From positions 1 through 53,742 of the forward strand of contig JAFEBT010000005.1 of the NCBI GenBank assembly GCA_018242545.1: DNA of 53,742 nucleotides, written 5' to 3'. Position 1 is the first letter of the stretch, and each line of letters begins with the position of its first letter. The position numbers were made by a program, and so were the translations under genes. Source of the DNA: Pseudomonadota bacterium (GTDB lineage Bacteria; Pseudomonadota; Alphaproteobacteria; 16-39-46). Below the pieces are notes generated by a model. That model did not search any database and had not been told where the DNA came from. It worked only from the letters and a program-made list of their open reading frames with translations. This document shows positions 34,936 through 45,300 of the stretch, piece after piece.

Positions 34936-37900
34936 CTAATCATCTTCATCGGAAGATTCGATATCAACCGCTTGCCACTCCTCAAGATCATCCTCTTTGT
35001 CCTCTCTTCTAAGAAGATCTAAAGGAAGATCTTTTCCTTCCTCAAGAGATCTTGGGAAAACTTCGATTTCCAATGCAGATGCGGGAAGTTTTTCCCCTCT
35101 AATTTTTTCAAGTGCATTTTTTGTGGCATTGCATCCTTTTTCACTTCTTTTAACACCATGAATAGAAAGCTTATGCAGATGAGGCCATTTTTGAACAGGT
35201 ATTATAAAAGATTTTACTGTAAAATCACTGGCTTTATTTCTTTTTGCAAAAGCACGTGCATCACTCGCTTTTGCTGCTGACGCGCCACCTGTTAATCCTC
35301 CTGCTACTCCTCCTATAAGGGCACCAGGAGGACCTCCCACGAAAAATCCTATTACAGCACCCGAGGCAGCACCAGTCAAACCACCTGCCGCTCCTCTTTT
35401 TTTAGGTGAACTCTTTTTCCGTGGTGCATCAATGGAAAGCTCTTGAAGAGGGAAAGAAGAAAGAACGCCTATAAGATGGTTAAAAGAAGCCTCAGAAATC
35501 GGATTTCCTGAAAAATCAAACTGCTTTAAATTTTGCTGAGTTTGCATAAAGTCAAAAAAATCATCTGGCAAATCATTCGTTAAAGCACAGTTATTAAATG
35601 AAAGATCATTAAGAGGATGAGATAATTTTTTAAGTGCATCCAGATGCTTTAAAACAGTAGGACATACTATAAAATGTAAAGATGTTAAGAAGAGAGAATT
35701 TTGAGCATCTGCTATCATGTCAGGAAGTTGAGAAGGAGAAGTGTCTGGCTTTTCTTCATACTTTAGTCTAAAGCCAAAAGATTTATTTCTGTCTACTTTC
35801 GCAACTTCCTTTGGGGTACTTTCAAGGGATGTATCGGATGCTTCTGGTTGAGATGCGGCAGCAGCACTCGGCTTTTTAATATCAGCTCTTCCTAAAGATT
35901 TCCATGTCATGGATGAACCTTCTTCTGTCTCTATGATTTCATAAAATCCAGAGGGTAGATCGGTTGGAATCTGAAAATTTAAAGGAGTAATTTCTGAAGA
36001 TCCTATTTTATATATCATGGTAGGGATTTTTTCTGCAGAATGTTGTGCCCTTAGAACAAGACCACAGATCTGTGTTGATTTTAAACAAGGGCTTTCTCTT
36101 TCAACGTAAAAAATATTTGACGGTGTACGCTTTGTTTTTAGGATTTTATAGAGTGCAGGAGAATCCTTTCTGTCCTCAACCGGAACAATTCCAAGGAGCT
36201 TGCCTTTTGTTTTACGTTCTTTCAAAAAAGAATCTTCTAAGCGGCAAAAAAAGTGTTCTATAGTGCTGTCTTCTAGAACCCAATTTTGAAGCCAAGTTGG
36301 ATCATATGTGAAAATTGGATGTCTATATCTAACTCCAAACACATGATCTTTCTCCCAATAAACCCAATCGGGAAGCATGTGAGAGGGATTAGGGGTCTCT
36401 TCAGGAACAGTTTTCGAAGCAAGAACGAAATGAGTGCCTCCTAAAAAGGGAGCTTGAGCATGAAAATAAACGGAAGTTTCTTTTGTTGTTGCATTTAAAG
36501 CATAAAAAACGCCGATAATTTTAGCCATAAGCGGACTTTGATGACTTGTTTCTATTGTAAGGCTTAAGCGCCTCCCATCGCTTAAAACCCCTGAAAATAG
36601 TGTGACATAACGCGTAATTTCGCAAAATCCATGCTCTAGATATTCCTGAAGAGACAAAACCGAGCTGCTTTCAACCCACGTATGTCTTTTAAGATTTGAA
36701 ACTTCTTTTAAAGGAGATCGAGTGTCTGAGGCGAGTAAGGAAAGTTTAAAATCATCGGCAGGCTCTCTTTCTGAAAAATAATGTCCCGTGTGTGTAATAA
36801 GACTTTGAATTATTGACCAAGGATTTTCTTTAATCTGAGCAAGTGCGTGCTGCTCCCATAAATTAATCTTCTTCTCATTTTTTTTAGTGACATCATTCTG
36901 CTCGTCCTGTGGAGGTGATTTCCATTCTGATCGGGTTATTTCAAGAAGCTTATAATCAGGGGTCATGTTGGGGCTTTTAGAGACGTATGAACCCGATGTC
37001 TTATGATAAGCAATGTGGCTTTCTTGAAAGACATTTCCTCTGTTTTGAGTATTTAATGTCTTCAGAAATCTTCTTTTTTCTCTTTCGTCTTGGGAGGGCT
37101 CTCTCTCTTCCTCTGTAGCTGTACCTTCATTGACTGATAGAACAAGGTCTTCTTCTGCGCCTTCAGAAATTGAACGTTCTTGTTTCCTTTGAAGAACGTA
37201 AGATCGTATCTCCTCTTCTTCCAACGCTTTAAAAAAAGGAAGCGTAGATACTAATTTATCTTTTTGGAAAACTTCAAACCGATAAGGATTATGAGGATCC
37301 TTTTTTTCAATTGGAAAGATGGAACCGTCTTTTCCTCTCCAACGTAAAGAAAGGGTTCTCGGAGAAGCTTGAGCTTCCGCTGCTTCTTCGTGAGAAGCTC
37401 TTTTGCGTTCAATTTCACAGCTATAGATCCCAGCATGTATTGTTTCTGGAATCGTACAATTTAGGAAATGAAGCGTTAAGGGCGTCATCATTAAAGCTGC
37501 AAAAGAAAAAACCTCTGATGTTTTTTCTTTGCGCACCCAGAGTTGCTGTGTTGAAACGTATCGCACTACATTACCTGACTGAGGACCAGGGTAAGAAAAC
37601 GAGCTGCTTTCGAGGGATTGAGAATCTAAAATTTGATAAAAGCCGGCTTGGGGAAGATCGATAAGTGTTTCTCCAAGAGAGTGAGCAGGATTTTCTTTTT
37701 TGTCGGAGTGAAACTTTTCTGCGAACAAAGTTAATGCGGTCTGTAGTTTTAAATTATGCTCTTGAATATCCGAATATGATGCCCAATTTTTCCACCATGC
37801 TCTCTCATAAGAAAAACGCGTATAAACAGCTTTTTTAGGAATAACACCATGTATTTGAGCATTTTTCCAAAAGATCCACTTTGAAAAAGGATTTGGATCG

Positions 37901-38727
37901 GCTTCAGGAAATAGAAATCCTGAAGAAATATCTACAAATTGCACATCTTGAGAAAAAGGAAAACCGATATGGGCATAAACATAAGTATCTCCATTATGAC
38001 AATTTCCAATATAAGAGATGCCCATAACCTGGCCTTTAAGAGGAGCTAGAAATTCAGTTTCTAAATCAATCTCTATCTGATGTCCATTGGCGAGCTTTTC
38101 TGTGAGAAGAATGTTTTGTTTTTGTGTCAAGCAAACCCCTTTTTCTAAAAAAGACCTTAAAGAAATATCTTTTCTTTCCTTCTCTTTGCTTACAAAATAT
38201 CTTTTGATTTGACTGAATGAAAAAGAATGCAATGGATTTTCTCTTTGAGGAGAGAGAGAAAGGGAGATTTCAGGAAAATTTAAACAAGAAAGATCAACAA
38301 CGCTTTTCAATGTTTCTAAAAAGCGTGCGTTCTGTTGCGCTTCTTGTGTTAAAGTAGAACTTTCTGAATCTAATCTTTTTTTCCCTTGAGGAGAGGTTTC
38401 AAAGAAACTGATTTGCTTAATCGTGATGCTGGCGGACTGCGACAAAGGTCCTTGAGAATCTTCTTCTGTTGTTCTTCCTGCGCATTCCAGATAAAAGATT
38501 TCTCCAAAATGGTGTGTCTCACGGCTTTTTGTCTGAAGAAAAAGAAATAAGTCTTCTAAATTTCCTTTCTTTTCTATGCTTCTTTTTAAGGTAAAAGATG
38601 CTGCTGCTGAAGGGTGAGAAGATGGCTCTACTTCTTCTTCCATTGCCTTGCATGGAAAAAAACTTAAAGATGTCATAAATAAGCTTATTATGAGAAAAAG
38701 AAAAGGAAATCGTCTAAATGGATTCAT
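34936..38727 (-). CDS. Giant exported duplicated-domain LRR protein (1263 aa)
   Basis: A signal peptide covers residues 1-28 (ending PCKA). A ~250-aa module occurs twice, at about 187-440 and 690-935. Paired anchors are SLRSFLEKGVC/SLQEYLEHGFC, YVYAHIGFPF/SVYFHAQAPF, KWIFWKNAQIHGV/DWVYWEKDHVFGV and KNW/QNW; each ends with an IP...AG/SG-Y segment. A polar linker (505-690) separates them. LRR-like strands follow at about 1025-1095, then basic RKKSSPKKRG, then a glycine-zipper-like hydrophobic stretch (about 1111-1152), then LHKLSIHGVKRSEKG, matching the C-terminus of the 1534-aa protein. The end is very acidic. The module is not one I recognise. It is probably co-transcribed with the next gene (236-nt gap). 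Confidence 0.8.
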   Translation of the reverse strand: MNPFRRFPFLFLIISLFMTSLSFFPCKAMEEEVEPSSHPSAAASFTLKRSIEKKGNLEDLFLFLQTKSRETHHFGEIFYLECAGRTTEEDSQGPLSQSASITIKQISFFETSPQGKKRLDSESSTLTQEAQQNARFLETLKSVVDLSCLNFPEISLSLSPQRENPLHSFSFSQIKRYFVSKEKERKDISLRSFLEKGVCLTQKQNILLTEKLANGHQIEIDLETEFLAPLKGQVMGISYIGNCHNGDTYVYAHIGFPFSQDVQFVDISSGFLFPEADPNPFSKWIFWKNAQIHGVIPKKAVYTRFSYERAWWKNWASYSDIQEHNLKLQTALTLFAEKFHSDKKENPAHSLGETLIDLPQAGFYQILDSQSLESSSFSYPGPQSGNVVRYVSTQQLWVRKEKTSEVFSFAALMMTPLTLHFLNCTIPETIHAGIYSCEIERKRASHEEAAEAQASPRTLSLRWRGKDGSIFPIEKKDPHNPYRFEVFQKDKLVSTLPFFKALEEEEIRSYVLQRKQERSISEGAEEDLVLSVNEGTATEEEREPSQDEREKRRFLKTLNTQNRGNVFQESHIAYHKTSGSYVSKSPNMTPDYKLLEITRSEWKSPPQDEQNDVTKKNEKKINLWEQHALAQIKENPWSIIQSLITHTGHYFSEREPADDFKLSLLASDTRSPLKEVSNLKRHTWVESSSVLSLQEYLEHGFCEITRYVTLFSGVLSDGRRLSLTIETSHQSPLMAKIIGVFYALNATTKETSVYFHAQAPFLGGTHFVLASKTVPEETPNPSHMLPDWVYWEKDHVFGVRYRHPIFTYDPTWLQNWVLEDSTIEHFFCRLEDSFLKERKTKGKLLGIVPVEDRKDSPALYKILKTKRTPSNIFYVERESPCLKSTQICGLVLRAQHSAEKIPTMIYKIGSSEITPLNFQIPTDLPSGFYEIIETEEGSSMTWKSLGRADIKKPSAAAASQPEASDTSLESTPKEVAKVDRNKSFGFRLKYEEKPDTSPSQLPDMIADAQNSLFLTSLHFIVCPTVLKHLDALKKLSHPLNDLSFNNCALTNDLPDDFFDFMQTQQNLKQFDFSGNPISEASFNHLIGVLSSFPLQELSIDAPRKKSSPKKRGAAGGLTGAASGAVIGFFVGGPPGALIGGVAGGLTGGASAAKASDARAFAKRNKASDFTVKSFIIPVQKWPHLHKLSIHGVKRSEKGCNATKNALEKIRGEKLPASALEIEVFPRSLEEGKDLPLDLLRREDKEDDLEEWQAVDIESSDEDD

Positions 38728-39314
38728 TCTTTGAGTCTCTTATTTTATTTATTTAAATGACGAAGAGAAGGATGAGTAGGCTTTTAAATTATTTTAGAAA
38801 AGGACCTTCTCTTAAGAGTTAAGAAAGATTTTTTCATATTAAACATTATGATAAGCGATTTGTGTGACATATTTCAAGTGATTATAAGAGGGTGGGAGAG
38901 CAATGTTTGAGGAACATCCTAAAGAGTATTTTATCGTTCATACATCACAGGAATAGAGTGATGTTCCCTTTTCTTTCATAAGTTTTGTTTTGAAAAGCAT
39001 CCCAATCTAGGGAAATTTAATGTTGGGTTGATTTTAATTTGATCTAACCCAAGATTTGTATTGAACTAAGAAAAAAAAAGAGTTACATTTTTTTAAAAGT
39101 GTAGAAAGTAAAACAAATTAATTAAGATTGAATTAAGTCAAGAAGAATAACACTTTGATATTTCCACATACAGACTGCAGGTCTTGTTGGAAAATAATTT
39201 ACGAACACATCTTTGACATCCTATATCTTTCTATTTCTTTTAAAGCGTAATACATCATCTGAGAGAGGCTTGGCACTCAAGGAAAAAAAGCTCAAAAGGA
39301 GAATAAACAAAATT
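38728..39314. promoter_or_regulatory. Divergent control region of the giant-protein locus
   Basis: This 587-bp gap separates divergent starts. ACATCAC (38942-38948) and GTGATGT (38958-38964) form a perfect 7-bp hairpin followed by TCCCTTTTCTTT. An alternative stem, GGAACATC (38911-38918) with GATGTTCC (38960-38967), uses the same right arm. No gene is seen. Promoters for both sides must lie here, but I cannot place them with confidence. Confidence 0.35.
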
Positions 39315-42300
39315 ATGCTTTTTCTTAAGAAAATTTGCGTTGTCTTTTTAATTGTCTCTTTTGTAAGCAGCTCGCTTAATGCCCATCCTTTGTTAAGGCA
39401 TTTTGAGGAAGATAGAATACAAAATATCAAACTTTATGAAGGAACTCCGGTTCGAGTTTCAATGCCTTCATATCCAAAGGATATAATTTATATTTCCCAG
39501 CAAAGAGCCCGTAGATTTTTAGGTATTGATGAACATGGAGAGCCTCTTTCTCCTCCTGAAAAGATGGAGATTGAAACTCTTTCTTTACAGTCCCCTATTT
39601 CTTCTGAGCCATCACCTTCTGGTGCTTCAGAATCCGAAGACATAAAAATTAAGAAAGTTTTTGAGACAAAACTTTTATCAAAGTTAGAGGCTCAAGAGGA
39701 GATTCAACAAGCTGTTGTCAGGGAATTTTTAAGATGTTTTGCTTCTCCTCCTTTTGACATATTTTTTATCGACTTTTCAGATCTCATTTTTTGTTCAAAA
39801 AGTATCAAAGGTGTATCTTTAGATGCAAATGTTCTTAAATCATCATGGGTTGAAGATAATCAAAGATATCTTACAACGGGTCAAGTATATCGCGTTCGTT
39901 GCTTAAGCCCGCGCTTAAAATCTTTTATAATGGGCCCTTCAGGGGATGAAGAAAATGATGTAATAAGACAACCTCAAGGAAAAAGAGGAAATCCTTTTCC
40001 TTGGTTAAGACTTTTTTTAGGGGATCGAGACCTCCAGAATGAGGCGCCTCATTCAAAAGATGTAACTCTTCTTGCTTTGATGACGCCTCTTTTAAATCCA
40101 AACTTAGCGCTTTATCCTGATGTTGAGGAAGAAAGAGAAAATTCAAATATATTTAATCAACTTTCCCATTTGAGAGATATTTATTTAAATTTTGTTTTGG
40201 ATCAAGAGCAAGTCAAGGCTTTTCATGAAGCATATCCAGACGATCCTATTTGGCATCTTTTTCTTTCTCCTAGAGCGTTTCAACCAGGAGAGCAAGCAGG
40301 ATATGACTATCTAAATTTTAAGATGGATGCAAGTACAGTAAAGAAATTTCTTAAGAAAAATCCTAAACAGCCTCTCTTGTGCCTTTTTGCTTCTCCTTTA
40401 ACTTTTGAAGCTCGAATGCGGTTTTCACTTCTTAAAGGGATGGCTCAAAAAATGTATCAAGTTCAAGGCATCTTAAAAGTATTATTCCCTGAATCTCTTT
40501 CTCCGTCCAGAAGCAGGCCTTCTTCACGCGCAAGAGCAGTTTCAACTTATACCACAATTGCACAATTTCTAGACTATGTAAAACCAAAGGATTCAAACAC
40601 TATAAAAGCTTCTCAATGGGAATCTGCTTCTGAAGTTTATGGACACTTGTTGCAAGATTTTTTTGATGTGGAGAATGCAGAGAGTCTTCAAGACGCAGAT
40701 ATTTTAAATGATCATTTTCACATTTATGCGCAACGTCTTGATGACGGAATCCTTCGTTTTGAATCTAAAGATTCTAAAATAGCTCCTGAGGAATTGCGGC
40801 TTAATTCAAAGATGCAGAAATGGATTTATGATCTTTTAAAAAATCCTAAAATTAACTTCAAAAATGCGCTTCACTGGGCGATTTATTTTGGATTTGATGT
40901 CAATTATAAACCTTTTCCTCAAGCGTCTTCCCTTTTAATGGAATATACCCAAAGAGATAATGCTCAAGCTGTGGAGCTTCTTCTTGACAGTGGTGCTTTT
41001 TGCTTGGAGGAAGATAATAGATCTCCTTTGGATGAGGCCATACGTAGGAGATTTAAAGCTGTTTTTTGTGAGTTGCTAAGAAAAAGTATAGGACGTCCCT
41101 TGCGTCCAACTCATTTATGTCATCCTCAAGAGGCCTTGAGATGGTCCCATGACTTACAGTTTCAAGGGGCGCTTGATGTCGATTATGAAGTTGCGTTTAA
41201 CACCCTATCAGAACAACATGCGTCCTTTGGGTGGGAGAGGCTTTTAGATCAATTTCTCATCCGAAATCACTTCCATGAGGCTTGGAAAGCAGCCGAAGAA
41301 CAAAAATTAAGAGACGTTCGGAATCGGCTTTCTTCATCTATAGAAGGATGGCAGAGATGGTTAGAAAAAGAGCCTCTCAATGCTGATTTTCTTCGAAGAT
41401 TCAATTTTGAGTATTTTGTTGAGCTTTTTGGTTTAAAGACAGATGTAAAAATAAAAGAAAGTGTCGATAAAGAAATTCAGAAAACTAAAGGTTCTATGGA
41501 AACTCTTAGCCAGCTACAGGAAATTTGTCCTGGTCTTGCAAGTGTGGAAGAATTTTACTTAATCGAAATGATGCGCTGCTTTTTGGAAAAAAGTTTGATG
41601 CGTACAATCCCTTTTTTTTATGGAAAAACACTCACCCAAATGCATAACGAGCTTAAAGAATTGGCAATTACCTACATTCTGAGCTTATTAAAGGGCACAT
41701 TTGAACCTGACAAAATTGTGGTTGTTCCAGGATATTTTGGACATTATAGCCTTCCACCTTATTTCCTAGGCTGGTTGAATGATCCACAATCCTCTCCAAA
41801 AGAAGGAGATATCTTTAAAACAAGAGATACTGAGCCCATTAAAATTTATCCTTGTACAAAGACAATGACGAAAGATCAAGCAGCTCATCTTTTCCTTCAT
41901 CAATTATTTAGAAGTTCTTTTTTTGAGTGTGTAAAGGTAGAAGGTGAGGATGGGCAATCTAAAGCCTTTTCTTTCTTTTATGGGCATGAGACCTTAGAGA
42001 CGGCAGCTATAGAGTTTGATGAGTATTCCGGCCTTTTAACGGCTCGCATCGGAAATCATGATTATCATGTCTCTCGTCGGTCTTTATCGGAATATTTAAT
42101 TAGTTTATTGATTTTAATGCCCAACTCTCATGGAGATGGAGATGTTTTAGTTTTCTTAAAAAATGGAGAAGTCAATTTTTCTTTTGGAGGAAGATCACAA
42201 GACTTTTTCTCTGTTAATCCTTTGGATTCCCGTACGAATTTTTTACCTCCTGTAAAAGGCAAAAATAGAGCAATTTTAACCTCTCATGCATTTAGCAGTA

Positions 42301-45300
42301 TTGCTGTTGATAAAGAAGTATCTACTTTTTTTAAGCAGCTTGATGTTGATAAAATACTGGTTGATTGGATACGAGAGTTAACAAGAATTCAATCTCAAAT
42401 GGAAGGGGAAGGCACGCACACGATGCCTTTATCTCATCAGGAGTTAAGTGCTTTTTACCTTAGGCTAAAATGTTTGCAATATGCCTTTAGCCATATAACA
42501 TCTCCCTTTACACATTGGGATTTGTGTCGGTATATGAATCCTTGGAAAGCTTATAATCTAAATAATTCCCCGAAAAGAAAAAAAACAGGCCCACGGTCTT
42601 TAAGATGGGCTCAAGCTTTAGTATCCGCAAATGTTGATAAATCTCTACTGCATCAGGATGAACAAAGAATAAAGGAAAGGGAAGAAGGTCAAGGTGCTGG
42701 AAAAGATTTTGAACATCAAGAATGGGAGCCGCTCTTAGAAGAAGATGGGGAAGCAGGTGCGTTAGTAGAACAAGGGGGGGAACAACATTCTCATCCAACA
42801 GAAAATACAAGAGAGAGTGCTAAAGGTGTGGCAACAGCAGAAGATTCTGGAAGACATGAAAATGATTTAGAAAATGTTTCCCTAAAATTAACCATCCCTT
42901 CTCTTTCTGGTTTGGGGGAAAATGAAAAGTTGCGTCTTGTGTCTGAGAATTTTAAGGCTTGGATGGAAGATGATAAAATAAGATGCTGGTTCGCAGATAT
43001 GTTTGCGTGTTTTCCAGAAAGAGCGCGGCCAGGAGAAGGAACTTTTCTTCATCAAATGGCTAATTCAAGAGTCTCTCCTATTTTTATGAGCATCCCAGAA
43101 AGTGAAGTTCTTCAAAAAAAAGATGTGGAAGCCCTTTGGTTTAGAGGAGTTTCTTTTTTAACCATGAGAAACCAAAAATTTAGTATGCAAAATTCGGATC
43201 CGAACACTATTTTGACCAGCATACATGCATTTGTGTCTTTTGTCTCAAATGCTGTCGGGCTTTTTTATCTTGATCTTTTAGGATTTGGGGACTCTCATTT
43301 GATGGGACGTGCGCTAAATTTTAACTTTTCAAATTTACATACACTTCTTTTAAATCGTCTCTGTCTTTCAAAGCTTACTATTACAGCTCCTCTTTTATGT
43401 GTGCTTTCTTTGGAGGAGTGTATTTATTTGAGCGACTTGAACTTAGACACTCCTCATCTTAAGCATTTAAATTTAAAAGGAGCCAGTGCCTTTTCGGACA
43501 AAGGATTAAGTCGTATTATAAATGGGTTAAGTGAGCTTGAAAGTCTTATCCTTGAAGGGACAAAAGTTTCCTTTTTAGAATTTAGAGAAGTCATTCCAGG
43601 TGTTTCTCGAGAAATGTTTAATGCTCTGACGAAACGTCTTTCAAGTGAGCACTTAGGAGATTTTCTTGAAGGAAAAGGGGCATTGAGCCATGGTACTTTG
43701 TGTGGCACTCAAGATACTTTAAGTCAGGTAGGGCGTGTTGTCGGAAAGACCGTAATAGGTCCTTTAAGAGATATTAGAACAATGGGGCTTTGGGTGAAGC
43801 GAACACTGCATCGTTGGAAATCTAAAAGTCCTGGAAATATTACGTCAAAAAGTCTTGATATGAAAGATCTCTTAAAAGCTCCTATTGCGAGTCCAACGGC
43901 AACAACAGCTGCTGCAGGAGCTTATTGGGGATACCTACCTTTTGTTGCGGCCCATCCTATTGCATTTGCAGTTACACCTTTTGCTTGGTGGTTGGGAGGA
44001 AGCGTGAAAAGTGTTGGGCGTGAAATAGAGGAAGAAAAAAGAAATTCTGAAGCGCTCCTTGGAAAGGCATTAGCCCGTGCTGTCCTGAAAACAGGTAAAA
44101 CTTCGGTAAATTTCAAAGGTGTAGGTCTTGGTCTTGAGGGACTTATCAGTTTTTGCATGAATGGCGGGATGGATAATCTTGAGGAGATAGATCTTGAAGG
44201 TAATGATCTTGAAAATATTGGAGGAGAGTTTTTAAAAGGGATGTTTGCCGATGGAGAACACAAACATCTTAGAATAAAACTTGGCGGAAATAATATAAGG
44301 TGGTCGCTTCTTTCGGAAATTGCAAATTTGACAGCGCCTGACATCTTTCCACAGCCTAATGCTCCTGGGTTACAAGAGGTAGAAAGACCTAGCGGAGTGA
44401 ATCCAGGAAGTCAAGGAATAGATGAAAATTCCCCAGGGAATGATGCGAATCTGTCATCAGCTGCTCTTGGCCCAAAAGAACAAACAAGAGAAAAAGCATT
44501 GGATACTGAACATCCAGAAAACGACAAAGCAGAAGCATCAATCGCAGAAGAGGGAGCAATAGGCGCAGCTGCAACTGCTGTTCTTCCGGCAACTCCTTCA
44601 TCTGTGCCTTCTTCTCCACAGAAATTTTTCGGACTTCATATTAATGGAATTGTAGGTCCCTTTCAGATGCGAGCTCTTTTAAGTGTGCTTGAACATTTAG
44701 AAACGAAATTGGGCAAACGTTTAGGAGATTTTTTTCACGTGATAAGTGGAAGTAACGGAGGAGGAGGTCTTGCTGTTGCTTTAGGGCAAAAAATTCCATC
44801 AAGCTTCTTATTCAGAAGCGAAAGATCTTCAATTCCTGTTGAACGCCTTAAAACTATTTTTGAAGATATTACTGCTCATTTAATGCCAACCTATAATGTG
44901 TCGGGTCAAGATCCTTTTTTTTCTTGGGAAGCGATAGAGTCTGCTTGGGAAAAGCACTTTAAAGAACAACCCTTTGAAACAAGCTGTACTGCAGCCGTAA
45001 CTCTTGAAAGTGACGGTTCACCACTTGTTTTAGCGCAACCGAGAGCAACGGGGCTTCAAGCCAAGTCTATTGCAACGATGCTAACACGATTTCCATATCC
45101 TTATCATGTGGGGGCTGTTTTAGCTCACGGAGATCAAATTTATGAATCAGAAATGATTATTCAGACTTCCCCCTCTCTCGTGGCCCAGAGAATTGAGGAG
45201 TGTTTTCCAGATGTCAGAAATAAAGAAATTTTTATCTTTTCGGTAGAAGGAAGTTTTTATGCACAGGATTTAAGAAACATGGAAAGAAATGGTAGGAAAA

